Assembly (NCBI RefSeq): GCF_041240605.1
Contig: NZ_CP162487.1
Location: 4,347,001 to 4,411,000, forward strand
Length of the DNA stretch: 64,000 nucleotides
Source: Xanthomonas sp. DAR 80977
GTDB taxonomy: Bacteria > Pseudomonadota > Gammaproteobacteria > Xanthomonadales > Xanthomonadaceae
Direction: 5' to 3'
The stretch's first letter is position 1. Each line of letters begins with the position of its first letter. A program made the position numbers and the translations under genes. Shown here one piece after another: positions 44,499 to 53,887 of the stretch. Under the pieces are notes generated by a model, which saw only the letters and a list, made by a program, of their open reading frames with translations, did not search any database and had not been told where the DNA came from.

Positions 44499-45437
44499 TC
44501 AGTGGCGGTGGGCCGGCGCGGCAACCCCGGCCGATTGCGCATGCAGTTGCAGCAGCGCGGCCCGCGCCGCCTCGTCGGCAGGCAGGTACACCACCAGCCG
44601 ATTGCCGTTGCGCGGTGCCGACCACCAGTTGACCTGCTGCAGGTGCAGTTCGCCCGCCTGCGGGTGGTGGAAGCGCTTGAGCTGGTTTTCCACCCCCCTC
44701 ACCTCGCGCCGCTGTTGCCACAAGGCATCGAACTCGGGCGAGGCGGCGCGGTAGCGCGCCAGCAGGCGCTCCCAGGCCGGCTCGCCCAGATGCTCGCCCA
44801 TGGCGGCACGCAACAGCGCCACCATGTGCTGCAGGACGTTGTCCCGATCGGCCAGGCGGGCGCGCCAGTGCGGGTTGGTGAACGCCTGGTAGACGCAGTT
44901 GCGATCGGCTTCCGGCAGATCCGCCAGGGTCACCCCCATCAGCCGCTCGAAGGCCGGGTTGGCGCCGAGGATGTCGAAGCGCGGACTCTGCAGCATCGCC
45001 GGCCAGGGGCCGAGCTGATCGAGCAACATGCGCCCGGTGTCGGTCAACGGCTCGCACAGCGGCTGCAGCCGGGGCGCCGCATCGCCCAATCCGGCCAGCG
45101 CCAGCACGTGGCCGGTTTCCACATCCGAGCACTGCAAGGCGCCGGCGATGGCAGTCAGCACGCGTGCGGAGGCGCGCACCGGCCGTCCCTGTTCGAGCCA
45201 GGTGTACCAGGTGACGCCGACGTCGGCGAGCGCGGCCACCTCCTCGCGGCGCAGGCCCGGCGTGCGGCGCCTGCCCGCACGCGGCAGGCCCAGCCGCGCC
45301 GGATCCAGGCTCTCGCGGCGCGCCCGCAGGAAGGCGCCGAGCGCGCGCGCGCGTTCGGCCGCCAGCGCAGCACCGTGCGCGGCAACGGCGCCACCGCCCG
45401 CCGCATCGACCATGGGATTTACCCGCTCACCCAGCAT
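44499..45437 (-). CDS. XRE-type regulator with MmyB-like ligand-binding domain
   Basis: From the ATG at 45437, preceded by a GGGAGAAGAG ribosome-binding site, the 312-aa protein has an N-terminal helix-turn-helix (RRTPGLRREEVAALADVGVT and WYTWLEQGRPVRASARVL). A PAS-like MmyB C-terminal domain follows (PWPAMLQSPRFDILGANPAF, DRNCVYQAFTNPHWRARL, VENQLKRFHHPQAGELHLQQ). Members of this family often control adjacent, divergent dehydrogenase or transporter genes and bind fatty acids or other small hydrophobic ligands. It is divergent from the MFS exporter 110 bp away and probably represses it. An ATG at 45413 is an alternative start. Confidence 0.88.
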   Translation of the reverse strand: MLGERVNPMVDAAGGGAVAAHGAALAAERARALGAFLRARRESLDPARLGLPRAGRRRTPGLRREEVAALADVGVTWYTWLEQGRPVRASARVLTAIAGALQCSDVETGHVLALAGLGDAAPRLQPLCEPLTDTGRMLLDQLGPWPAMLQSPRFDILGANPAFERLMGVTLADLPEADRNCVYQAFTNPHWRARLADRDNVLQHMVALLRAAMGEHLGEPAWERLLARYRAASPEFDALWQQRREVRGVENQLKRFHHPQAGELHLQQVNWWSAPRNGNRLVVYLPADEAARAALLQLHAQSAGVAAPAHRH

Positions 45438-45492
45438 CTCGCTCTTCTCCCTGTTCCACCGCGGCGCTCCCAGCCACAGGCAGGAAGCGCCA

Positions 45493-45521
45493 GTACCAGG
45501 ATAAATAACTACTTGTACCAG
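45493..45521. promoter_or_regulatory. Direct-repeat operator candidate between regulator and MFS gene
   Basis: GTACCAG occurs at 45493-45499 and again at 45515-45521, 22 bp (two helical turns) apart, flanking an AT-rich segment GATAAATAACTACTT. This lies in the middle of the 110-bp divergent promoter region. Two same-face half-sites fit binding by the adjacent regulator; this is inferred. Confidence 0.45.
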
Positions 45522-45547
45522 TTTAAGAGGTTCGCATACTGCGCGCC

Positions 45548-47041
45548 ATGACCACGCCCTCCGCTCCCGCCACCACGCCCCATTCCCTCGACCGTCTCGA
45601 CCGGCAGCCGCCCGCATGCGCCTGCCCCAGCGCCTCGCCGCCGACGCTGGGTGCCTGGGGCCTGGCGATCCTGCTGCTCGGGCAGATGCTGCCGCTGATC
45701 GACTTTTCCATCATCAACGTCGCCCTCGGTTCCATCGCCCACACGCTGCACGCCTCGGCGACGGCGCTGGAACTGATCGTGGCGGTGTACGGCGTGGCGT
45801 TCGCGGTGGGCCTGGCCGCGGGCGGGCGGCTGGGCGACAACCTGGGCCGGCGCCGCGTGTTCGCCGCCGGCGTGCTGCTGTTCGCGGTGGCCTCGCTGCT
45901 GTGCGGGCTGGCCGGATCGGTGGCCGCCCTGCTCGCCGGCCGCGTGCTGCAGGGCCTGGGCGCGGCGCTGGCGGTGCCGCAGATTCTCGCCACCATCCAC
46001 GTCAGCCTGCGCGGCGCGGCGCATGCGCGCGCACTGGCGCTGTACGGCTCGCTGGGCGGGATCGCCTTCGTCATCGGCCAGGTGCTGGGCGGCACCCTGG
46101 TCACCGCCGACATCGCCGGTTCCGGCTGGCGCGCCATCTTCCTGATCAACCTGCCGTTCTGCGTGCTGGCGCTGGCGGGCCTGCGCGCGGTGCCGGAGAC
46201 GCGCGCGGCGCGGCGGATGCCGCCCGACCTGGCCGGCGCCGGGTTGCTGGGGCTGTTCCTGGCCTGCCTGCTGCTGCCGCTGGCGCTCGGCCCCACGCTG
46301 CACTGGTCGGCGCCGTGCCTGGCGGTGCTGGCCGCGACCGTGCCCTTGCTGGCGGCGCTGGCCCGCACCGAAGCCTGGCAGGAGCGCCGCGGCCGCGTGC
46401 CGCTGCTGCCGCCAGCGCTGCTGCGCCTGCCCAGCGTGCGCTTCGCGCTGCTGCTGGGCGCGCTGTTCTTCGCCTGCTGGAGCGGCTTCATGTTCGTGCT
46501 CGCGCTGACCCTGCAGTCGGGCGCCGGGCTGTCGCCGCTGCAGTCGGGCAATGCCTTCATCGTGCTCGGCGTGGCGTACTTCTGTTCGGCATTGCTCAGC
46601 GCGCGCGGGGTGGCCCGGTTCGGGCTGCTGCCGACGCTGCTGCTGGGCTGCACGGTGCAGATGCTGGGCCTGCTCGCGCTGGCCTGGACCCTGCACGCGG
46701 TGTGGCCGCATCCCGGCTGGCTCGCGCTGGCGCCGGCGACGGCGCTGATCGGCGCCGGACAGGCGTGGATCGTGGCCTGCTTCTACCGCATCGGTCTGTC
46801 GCAGGTGCCGACCGAACATGCGGGCGCGGGCAGCGCCATGCTCTCCACCGTCCTGCAGGCGGCGATGGGCCTGGGCCCGGCGGCGCTGGGCGCGGTCTAC
46901 GCGCGCGCGCGCGGCGGCGGCAGCCTGGCGGCGATGCAGGCGGCATTGGGCAGCGAGTGGCTGGCGATGCTGCTGCTGGTGGCGTGCACGCTGGTCTACC
47001 GGCAGCGCCAGCGCCGCTTGGTACGCGCTGCGGCGACCTGA
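45548..47041 (+). CDS. MFS transporter, DHA2 (EmrB/QacA) family
   Basis: The 497-aa inner-membrane protein has about 14 hydrophobic segments, as in the 14-helix drug:H+ antiporter family. Motif A is in the loop after helix 2 (AAGGRLGDNLGRRRVFAAGV). Motif C-like glycines appear in YGSLGGIAFVIGQVLGGTLV, followed by GWRAIFLINLPFCVLALAGL. The first helix contains the family's acidic site (LLLGQMLPLIDFSIINVALG). Substrate unknown; export of a toxic or signalling compound sensed by the divergent regulator is likely. Confidence 0.9.
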   Translation: MTTPSAPATTPHSLDRLDRQPPACACPSASPPTLGAWGLAILLLGQMLPLIDFSIINVALGSIAHTLHASATALELIVAVYGVAFAVGLAAGGRLGDNLGRRRVFAAGVLLFAVASLLCGLAGSVAALLAGRVLQGLGAALAVPQILATIHVSLRGAAHARALALYGSLGGIAFVIGQVLGGTLVTADIAGSGWRAIFLINLPFCVLALAGLRAVPETRAARRMPPDLAGAGLLGLFLACLLLPLALGPTLHWSAPCLAVLAATVPLLAALARTEAWQERRGRVPLLPPALLRLPSVRFALLLGALFFACWSGFMFVLALTLQSGAGLSPLQSGNAFIVLGVAYFCSALLSARGVARFGLLPTLLLGCTVQMLGLLALAWTLHAVWPHPGWLALAPATALIGAGQAWIVACFYRIGLSQVPTEHAGAGSAMLSTVLQAAMGLGPAALGAVYARARGGGSLAAMQAALGSEWLAMLLLVACTLVYRQRQRRLVRAAAT

Positions 47042-47116
47042 ACCCAGCCGCTCCCGGCACCGCTCCGGCAAGCAGCGCATGCAGGCCGGCGGCCGACGTG
47101 GCTACGCCGGTGCCGC

Positions 47117-47122
47117 TATAAT
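47117..47122 (+). promoter_or_regulatory. ettA -10 box
   Basis: A perfect TATAAT lies 66 bp before the ettA ATG in GC-rich surroundings. The region where a -35 would fall (around 47093-47100) does not match TTGACA, so strength is uncertain. Confidence 0.5.
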
Positions 47123-47187
47123 CGCGCACATCCATTTCGCGCCTTCCGGCCCCGGCCGGCGGGCGTCCTGCGCCTTCCGGAGACCCC

Positions 47188-48849
47188 ATGTCGCAATACA
47201 TCTACACCATGAACGGCGTCAGCAAGACGGTGCCGCCGAAGCGCCAGATCATCAAGGACATCTCGCTGTCGTTCTTCCCGGGCGCCAAGATCGGCCTGCT
47301 CGGCCTCAACGGCGCCGGCAAGTCGACGGTGCTGAAGATCATGGCCGGCGTGGATACCGATTTCAGCGGCGAAGCGCGCCCGCAGCCGGGCATCAAGGTC
47401 GGCTACCTGGCGCAGGAGCCGGAGCTGGACCCGGCCAAGACCGTGCGCGAAGCGGTCGAGGAAGGCGTCGGCGAAGTGCTGCAGGCGCAGGCCGCGCTGG
47501 ACAGGATCTACGAGGCCTATGCCGAGGAAGGCGCCGATTTCGACAAGCTCGCCGCCGAGCAGCAGCGCCTGGAGGCGATCCTCGCCGCCGGCGATGCGCA
47601 CCTGCTCGAGCAGCAGCTGGAAGTGGCCGCCGACGCGCTGCGCCTGCCGCCGTGGGACGCGGTGATCGGCCCGCTGTCGGGCGGCGAGAAGCGCCGCGTG
47701 GCGCTGTGCCGGCTGCTGCTGCAGAAGCCGGACATGCTGCTGCTCGACGAACCGACCAACCACCTGGACGCCGAGTCGGTGGAATGGCTGGAGCAGTTCC
47801 TGGCGCGCTACACCGGCACCGTGGTGGCGGTGACCCACGACCGCTACTTCCTCGACAACGCCGCCGAATGGATCCTGGAACTGGACCGCGGCCGCGGCAT
47901 CCCGTGGAAGGGCAACTACACCGACTGGCTGATGCAGAAGGAAGAACGCCTGAAGCAGGAAGACAACCAGGAGAAGTCGCGGCAGAAGGCGATCCAGAAG
48001 GAACTGGAGTGGTCGCGGCAGAACGCCAAGGGCGGCCGCACCAAGGGCAAGGCGCGCCTGGCGCGGCTGGAAGAACTGCAGTCGGTGGACTACCAGCGCC
48101 GCAACGAGACCAACGAGATCTTCATCCCGCCGGGCGAGCGCCTGGGCAATGCGGTGCTCGAGTTCAAGCACGTCACCAAGAAGTTCGGCGACCGCCTGCT
48201 GATCGACGACCTCAGCTTCCTGGTGCCGTCCGGCGCCATCGTCGGCATCATCGGCCCGAACGGCGCGGGCAAGTCGACGCTGTTCAAGATGATCACCGGC
48301 AAGGAGAAGCCGGACTCGGGCGAGATCGTGCTCGGGCCGACGGTGAAGCTGGCCTACGTGGACCAGAGCCGCGACAAGCTGGAGGGCAACCACAACGTGT
48401 TCCAGGAAGTCTCCGGCGGCCTGGACATCCTCAACATCAACGGCGTGGAGATCCAGTCGCGCGCCTACATCGGCCGCTTCAACTTCAAGGGCCAGGACCA
48501 GCAGAAGCTGGTCGGCACCCTGTCCGGCGGCGAACGCGGCCGCCTGCACATGGCCAAGACCCTGCTGCAGGGCGGCAATGTGCTGCTGCTCGACGAACCG
48601 TCCAACGACCTGGACATCGAGACGCTGCGCGCGCTGGAAGACGCGCTGCTGGAGTTCCCCGGCAACACCTTCGTGATCTCGCACGACCGCTGGTTCCTGG
48701 ATCGCATCGCGACCCACATCCTGGCGTTCGAAGGCGACTCGCACGTGGAGTTCTTCCAGGGCAACTACCGCGAGTACGAGGCCGACAAGCGCCGCCGCAT
48801 GGGCGACGACGCCGGTCCGAAGCGGCTGCGCTTCAAGGCGCTGAAGTAG
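47188..48849 (+). CDS. ettA: EttA, energy-dependent translational throttle (ABC-F)
   Basis: EttA binds the ribosomal E site and gates entry into elongation according to ATP/ADP. The 553-aa protein has two ABC domains with no membrane part. Walker A motifs are GLNGAGKST (residues 39-47) and GPNGAGKST. Signature motifs are LSGGEKRRVALCRLLLQKPD and LSGGERGRLHMAKTLLQGGN. Walker B segments are MLLLDEPTNHLDAES and VLLLDEPSNDLDIET. The linker has the Arg/Lys-rich P-site tRNA interaction region (KAIQKELEWSRQNAKGGRTK). The start MSQYIYTMNGVSKTVPPKRQ is typical for EttA. Confidence 0.97.
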   Translation: MSQYIYTMNGVSKTVPPKRQIIKDISLSFFPGAKIGLLGLNGAGKSTVLKIMAGVDTDFSGEARPQPGIKVGYLAQEPELDPAKTVREAVEEGVGEVLQAQAALDRIYEAYAEEGADFDKLAAEQQRLEAILAAGDAHLLEQQLEVAADALRLPPWDAVIGPLSGGEKRRVALCRLLLQKPDMLLLDEPTNHLDAESVEWLEQFLARYTGTVVAVTHDRYFLDNAAEWILELDRGRGIPWKGNYTDWLMQKEERLKQEDNQEKSRQKAIQKELEWSRQNAKGGRTKGKARLARLEELQSVDYQRRNETNEIFIPPGERLGNAVLEFKHVTKKFGDRLLIDDLSFLVPSGAIVGIIGPNGAGKSTLFKMITGKEKPDSGEIVLGPTVKLAYVDQSRDKLEGNHNVFQEVSGGLDILNINGVEIQSRAYIGRFNFKGQDQQKLVGTLSGGERGRLHMAKTLLQGGNVLLLDEPSNDLDIETLRALEDALLEFPGNTFVISHDRWFLDRIATHILAFEGDSHVEFFQGNYREYEADKRRRMGDDAGPKRLRFKALK

Positions 48850-48966
48850 GCTGACAGCAAAGCTGCCCACCGCTTCCGGATCGGGCGTGAAAGCAAAGGG
48901 GTGGGCACCTGCTGTGCCCACCCTGCGTCGACTGTCCGGGCCAGGTCCGTCGCGGCCGCGACGCGA

Positions 48967-50031
48967 TCACGGCAATCCCAAGTCGCGCTTGAGTGCGCCC
49001 GATGGGGGTGGGCCGGCAACATGGACGACGCGGCCCGCCGCATCGGTCTGCAGCCATGTCGGCGCGCCCTGGCTATCGCTCCCCGACCAATGGGAAATGC
49101 CGATCAGACGCACCCTGCCCGCGTTGGCCTGGGGATTGATCCCGATCCGGGGATTGGCCTTGACCGTGTACTTCGTGACGGGCGCGCGCGTTGCGCAAGC
49201 GTTGTACTGCGCAACGTTGCCGGGAGCGCAGTGCGTGCCGCTCTGGCGCGTATTGCAGGTCCCGTTGGAGCAGGACGTCTCGTAGGTAGGCGCCTGTGTG
49301 GCACAGCTTGTGTAAACCATCACTGTGCCGGGGATGCAGGTCATCTCGGCCGTGGCTTCGGCCTGGCCAGCCACCGAGAAATCGCTGTCGGCCGGATCGC
49401 CGATCGTGGCCTCGACGATCGTCCCATCGATTCCTTCGCCGGCGAGCCGCTCCTCCAGCAAGGTGTCGTAGCCTCCTCCCGAACTCATCCACATCGCGCG
49501 CACCAGCGATCCCTTGCCGTCAACGACGAATGGTTCGAGGTTCCATACCTTGAGGGGCAGATGGACGTAGGTGCGCCCACCGATCTCGCGCAGGCTGGCG
49601 GCCCCGGACGCCCGCGAGACCTTGCTGTTCGCCTCCCCCACCCGTACGACTTCCGCGATCGCCGGCATCAGCCTGGACTGCAATTGCTGCACCCGCGCAG
49701 TCTGCGCAGGCGCGCGGACCGCGCCCTTCTCCGCCTTCAGACTTGCCTTGACATGACTCAGCCCGGGTGAAACTTCCAGCGTGGCGCCCTCATGGCCAGC
49801 GAGCTCGAAACCAAGCCGCAGCACGGAACGGTCGCTGTGGAAATCGGCCTGCCAGTCGCATGGGGTGGCCGCGCACACCTGCTTGCGGCCGCTTCCTTGC
49901 AACAGGAAGACCTGCGCACCGACCGGAGCGGATTCGAGCCTGATCGACTTGGCCAGCTGCGCGTCTGCCGCTCCCGCCGCCAGTGCCCCGCAGATCGACA
50001 GGAAGACCCCGCTCAACTGGAACCTGGACAC
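48967..50031 (-). CDS. Exported PEGA-like protein with a Cys-containing middle region
   Basis: From the GTG at 50031 (purine-rich leader upstream) the 354-aa protein starts VSRFQLSGVFLSICGALAAG with a cleavable signal (AADAQ). Residues from about 28 to 95 resemble a PEGA domain (SIRLESAPVGAQVFLLQGSG, CAATPCDWQADFHSD), a surface-carbohydrate or matrix-associated fold. Later, about eight Cys are clustered between MTCIPGTVMVYTSCATQAPT and HCAPGNVAQYNACATRAPVT, suggesting disulfides. I do not recognise the whole protein. It is 46 bp after the lipoprotein gene and downstream of the sigma factor/kinase pair, so it may be a target or partner of that system. Confidence 0.65.
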   Translation of the reverse strand: MSRFQLSGVFLSICGALAAGAADAQLAKSIRLESAPVGAQVFLLQGSGRKQVCAATPCDWQADFHSDRSVLRLGFELAGHEGATLEVSPGLSHVKASLKAEKGAVRAPAQTARVQQLQSRLMPAIAEVVRVGEANSKVSRASGAASLREIGGRTYVHLPLKVWNLEPFVVDGKGSLVRAMWMSSGGGYDTLLEERLAGEGIDGTIVEATIGDPADSDFSVAGQAEATAEMTCIPGTVMVYTSCATQAPTYETSCSNGTCNTRQSGTHCAPGNVAQYNACATRAPVTKYTVKANPRIGINPQANAGRVRLIGISHWSGSDSQGAPTWLQTDAAGRVVHVAGPPPSGALKRDLGLP

Positions 50032-50077
50032 GACGCCCCCCCGCCGTCCAGGCCCGTGGACAGTCCCATCACCATGG

Positions 50078-50728
50078 TCATAGCAATCCCGCAGCCAGCA
50101 GGTTGTTGCGCATGAACACCTGCAGTTGCCCCATCTCCAATGCCGCCGTCCACGTGCTCTGCGCCCAACGCGTATGCGTGATCCGCTCGCAGGCACTACG
50201 GATCGGCGCTAACGCGATTTCGGTCATACCAAACGAAAGGACGCCCAACAGCGCCCTGTTGCCGCCCTCCACGCTGTTCTGGCATTCCGCCTGCACTTTG
50301 GCAACGACCCGCACCTGACTGCGCTTGGCATCCAGCTCCTTCACCGAGATGACGTAGAAGAAACGATGCGGCGATGGCTGGTCGTAAGCGGAAATGCCCG
50401 GCAGCAGCATGGCATCGCGGGTGGCGAAGATCAGCCCGTTCTTCTTGTCGACCTGCTCGACATTGAGCTGGGCCTGGCTCGCCGAGACGCTGGCAACACG
50501 GAAGACATCCTCGAATCCAGCCTCATAGACCGCGACCTTCATCGCCTCCGCCGGCACTTCATTGCCCGACACCGCTTGCGACAGGTCGGGAAACGCCTCA
50601 CGGGCGCTGCTCTGCAAGGGCCGGTTCGGCGTTGACGCGCAACCGGAAAGCGCGAGCATGATCGCCAGTCCGCACGCGATCGCGACGTGCGGACGATTCG
50701 GCTTGAATCGGCTGTTCCTGTATTTCAT
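50078..50728 (-). CDS. Lipoprotein of unknown function
   Basis: The 216-aa protein has a lipoprotein signal with an extended basic N-terminus: hydrophobic HVAIACGLAIMLALSGCAS with the lipobox LSGC and Cys30. The mature part is a mixed alpha/beta sequence with ASVSASQAQLNVEQVDKKNG, LIFATRDAMLLPG, FFYVISVKELDAKRSQVRVV and a C-terminal helix region ending MRNNLLAAGLL. I do not recognise a family with confidence. It is probably co-transcribed with the following PEGA-like gene; both products are exported. A membrane-stress or envelope role is only suggested by the neighbouring ECF sigma factor. Confidence 0.65.
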   Translation of the reverse strand: MKYRNSRFKPNRPHVAIACGLAIMLALSGCASTPNRPLQSSAREAFPDLSQAVSGNEVPAEAMKVAVYEAGFEDVFRVASVSASQAQLNVEQVDKKNGLIFATRDAMLLPGISAYDQPSPHRFFYVISVKELDAKRSQVRVVAKVQAECQNSVEGGNRALLGVLSFGMTEIALAPIRSACERITHTRWAQSTWTAALEMGQLQVFMRNNLLAAGLL

Positions 50729-51037
50729 GTGTACTCCTAGGTTGTCCAGTCAACGAAATCACGGTTGGCCAAGCTGCACGGCTGAGGACTGCCACCGGCG
50801 GCGGCCAGTCCCTGCAGCCTCATCTGCGGGAGCGACCTCGGCCTGCCAGCGCCGGGCTGGATGCGGCCGTCCGGTGGAAACTGTTCATGGTTTGCTTGCT
50901 CCGCTGACGGGCCGGCCGGAACGGGGCCCTGTACCTAGACATCCGCAAAACAGGGCCATGAACTGCCAGGCAGGCCTGCCATGCCGGCACTTCCGCCAAA
51001 AGGAATGTGAATGTTGCTGGTGCGGCTCGCGCCGGGG
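50729..51037. other. Gene-free spacer between the kinase and lipoprotein genes
   Basis: About 310 bp without a supported gene. It contains an inverted repeat (GGACTG...CAGTCC with GC-rich intervening bases, about 50786-50811). No confident promoter hexamers are seen. If the downstream lipoprotein gene is a target of the ECF factor, its promoter should be here. Confidence 0.4.
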
Positions 51038-53884
51038 TCAGCGGCGGATCGCGACCGCCGTGTCGTCGAGCGCCGCGACCAGCAGCAGGCGCGCGCGTCC
51101 GGCGAGGTCTTCGCGCCGCAGTTCAACGGCCGCCAGATGGCGTGCCTCGGCACACTCCGTCGGGGCGGCGGGCGCAGTGGCGCATGTGGCCCGCACATAC
51201 GGGGCCAGGGCCTGACCGTAATAGAGCGGGTGATGGCGGGCCTTGGCCTGGATTTCGTCCAGTGCGGCACGCGCGGCTTCACGCGCCTGATCGACCCGGC
51301 CCAGCTGCAGCAACGCGTTGCTGCGGGGAGCGGCAATCACTGCCGGCAAGGGGTTGTCGGCAGGCAGGCCGGCGCGATAGATCGCCACCGCGCGGTCGTA
51401 ATGCGCCAGTGCGGAGGCGCCGTCGCCGACGGCGACTTCGGTGGCCGCCAGGCGACTCAGGCCACGGGCGACGTACAACGAATCGGCCCCGAGCAACCGT
51501 TCCATCGTTGCCTGCGCCTGCCGTTGCAGCGGCAGCGCGTCGTGTGGCTGGCCACGTTCGCGCAGGGTATCGGCGTAGAAGAGCAGGTTGGCCATCGCGA
51601 AGGCCGAATCGGCGCCGAACATCGCCGCGTAGATCGCCCGGCTGCGCTGAAAGTCTCTGGCGGCCTCCCGGTAGCGGCCCATGTCGTACTCGGCCATGCC
51701 CTGCGAGCACAATGCATACGCCATCTGCGCGCTGCCTTCCCCAAGAACGGGCCGGATCTGTTCGATCAGTTCGCCGAACTGCCGCAGCGCGCGTGGATGA
51801 TCTCCGGACTGGCTCAGGGCCTCGGCCAGGCTCTGCTGGGTCAACAGCATTTCCTCGGTCGGCCTGCCGTAGATCCGGCGCTGCTGCGCCAGGATCTGCT
51901 CGAGCAGCGGCACCGCCCTGGCGCCGGCGCCGGACCGGCTGTAGCTCATTGCCAACAGGCTGCCCACCTGCAGGGTCTGTGCGTCGTCCGGGCCCAGGCG
52001 CTGCCGCTTCAGCTCCAGCAACCTGCTGAACCCCGCTATCGCTGCCTGGAAGTGCCCCAGGCGGAACTGCAGGTCGGCACGGCGGAACAACGGCCGTTCG
52101 CAGATGGGATGGTCATGCACGCGGCGATCGCAGATGGACTGGGCCTCGTCGGTCAGCGCCGACGCCCGCGCCGTGTCGTCGCGCTCCATCTGCAGCAATG
52201 CCAGATGGTCCAACGCCATCACCAGTTGCGGCGTGTCGGCGGCGTGGCGGCGCAGGATCACGGTGGCGCGCTCGGCCAGTGCCAACGCTTCGGCCCTGTC
52301 TTTCGCCGTGTTCTTCTGCCGTAGCGCAAACGACATGGTCTGCATCGCCTCTGCGGTTTCCGGCGCGTCGTCGCCGAAACCGGCGCGTCGACGCGCCAGA
52401 GCGCTCCGGGCCAGTTCGGCGGACTGGGGATAGTCGCCGCCATAAGCGGCCACATCGGCCAGGGTGTTTTCCACCCGCGCCAGCGCGGCATCGCGTCCGG
52501 CCAGATCCTTGCGCGCGCGCTCGGCCACCCGCCGCACCAGAGCGCCGACGTCGCGCTTCTGCGCCGGCGCGTTGGCGGGCACCACCAGCAGCTCCAGCAG
52601 GCTGTCCACGTAGGTGAGCTGGGCCTCGGACTCGGCAGCGGCCGCGCGCGCGCGTCGCGCTTCTTCCCGCGCCCAGTGCGCCTGCCACCCGGCCACGGCG
52701 ACTCCGCCCAGCAAGGCCATCGCCAGCGCCGCGCACGCGGCAGCGCCCCAGCGATTGCGGGACAGGAAACGACGCAGCCGATAGCCGAGGCTGGGCGCAC
52801 GCGCCTGTATCGGCCGTCTGGCCTGCCAGTGGCGCAGGTCCGTGGCCAGGGCTTCGACGCTGGAGTAGCGGCGTTCCGGCTCCGGCGCCAGCGCCTTCAT
52901 CACGATCAGATCCAGGTCCCCACGCAATTGCCGCGCCCAGCGGCGCGGCGCGGCGTCGACGGTGGCACACGCGGCGACTCGCGACGGGGGCGCCAACGGG
53001 CCCGGGCTCGGCCGCCCCGGCGGCCGGCCGCCGAGCAGACGGTACAGCAGCGTGCCCAGCCCATAGACATCCATCGCGGTGGTCGGCGTGGCACCAGCGA
53101 ACTGCTCGGGCGCGGCATATTCGGGGGTCAACGCGTGCAGGCCGGTAGTGGTGCGTTCGTTGTGCTCGGCATCGACCAGGGCGCCGATGCCGAAATCCAG
53201 CAAGCGGGCGTGGCCGTCGGCGTCCACCAACACGTTCGACGGCTTGATATCGCGATGGATCACCAGATTGCGGTGTGCGCAAGCCAGCGCCTCGGCCACC
53301 TGCAGGACCAGGCCGACACGTGCGTCGAGGTCGGCGTCATGGCGCTCGCACCAATCGTCGATGCGCTCGCCTTCGACCAGCGCCATGGCCAGCCACGGAG
53401 TGCCGTCGGCGGCCACGCCGGCGTCGTACAGCGGGGCGATGTAGGGGTGGCGCAGGCGTGCCAGCAAGCGCTGCTCGCGCAGGAAACGCTCACGCCCGCC
53501 CTGCGCCAGGGCGCCGAGGGTCAACAGCTTGACCGCGGCCTGCTGGTCCAGTGGCGGTTCGCACGAGACCGCACGATAGACCACCGCCATGCCGCCTTGG
53601 CCGATCGGTTCGAGCAGACGCCAGCGGCCCAGCCGGTGCCCGCCGAGATCCGCAGCAGGTCCGGCGGCGGCTTCGGCCGCCGTGACCCAGTCGTGCAGCG
53701 GACCGGTATCAAGCGGACCGCCGGTTTCCTCGTGCGCGGCCAGCAGGCGTGTCACGCATTCGCGCAGCGCCGGCGCCAGCGGGAGTTGCCGCAACCGCGG
53801 CAAGCGTTCCAGCGCGGGCAGATCGAGCAATTCGTCGAGAATCCGATCGGCCTCGTGCCAGATCTCCTTCTCGCCGGCGTCCAT
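51038..53884 (-). CDS. Transmembrane Ser/Thr protein kinase with a TPR-like C-terminus
   Basis: The 948-aa protein has a cytoplasmic Hanks-type kinase: P-loop PIGQGGMAVVYRA (about residue 93), Lys119 in AAVKLL, the catalytic loop HRDIKPSNVLVD (210-221), DFG (230-232), and PEYAAPEQFAG. One membrane helix follows near residues 375-400 (AACAALAMALLGGVAVAGWQ). The rest is an extracytoplasmic domain of about 550 residues made of helical TPR-like repeats (for example QRLGPDDAQTLQVGSLLAMS). Such proteins sense an envelope ligand through the TPR part. It starts 3 bases after the sigma factor gene, which makes that sigma factor the likely target. Confidence 0.92.
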   Translation of the reverse strand: MDAGEKEIWHEADRILDELLDLPALERLPRLRQLPLAPALRECVTRLLAAHEETGGPLDTGPLHDWVTAAEAAAGPAADLGGHRLGRWRLLEPIGQGGMAVVYRAVSCEPPLDQQAAVKLLTLGALAQGGRERFLREQRLLARLRHPYIAPLYDAGVAADGTPWLAMALVEGERIDDWCERHDADLDARVGLVLQVAEALACAHRNLVIHRDIKPSNVLVDADGHARLLDFGIGALVDAEHNERTTTGLHALTPEYAAPEQFAGATPTTAMDVYGLGTLLYRLLGGRPPGRPSPGPLAPPSRVAACATVDAAPRRWARQLRGDLDLIVMKALAPEPERRYSSVEALATDLRHWQARRPIQARAPSLGYRLRRFLSRNRWGAAACAALAMALLGGVAVAGWQAHWAREEARRARAAAAESEAQLTYVDSLLELLVVPANAPAQKRDVGALVRRVAERARKDLAGRDAALARVENTLADVAAYGGDYPQSAELARSALARRRAGFGDDAPETAEAMQTMSFALRQKNTAKDRAEALALAERATVILRRHAADTPQLVMALDHLALLQMERDDTARASALTDEAQSICDRRVHDHPICERPLFRRADLQFRLGHFQAAIAGFSRLLELKRQRLGPDDAQTLQVGSLLAMSYSRSGAGARAVPLLEQILAQQRRIYGRPTEEMLLTQQSLAEALSQSGDHPRALRQFGELIEQIRPVLGEGSAQMAYALCSQGMAEYDMGRYREAARDFQRSRAIYAAMFGADSAFAMANLLFYADTLRERGQPHDALPLQRQAQATMERLLGADSLYVARGLSRLAATEVAVGDGASALAHYDRAVAIYRAGLPADNPLPAVIAAPRSNALLQLGRVDQAREAARAALDEIQAKARHHPLYYGQALAPYVRATCATAPAAPTECAEARHLAAVELRREDLAGRARLLLVAALDDTAVAIRR

Positions 53885-53887
53885 GCG

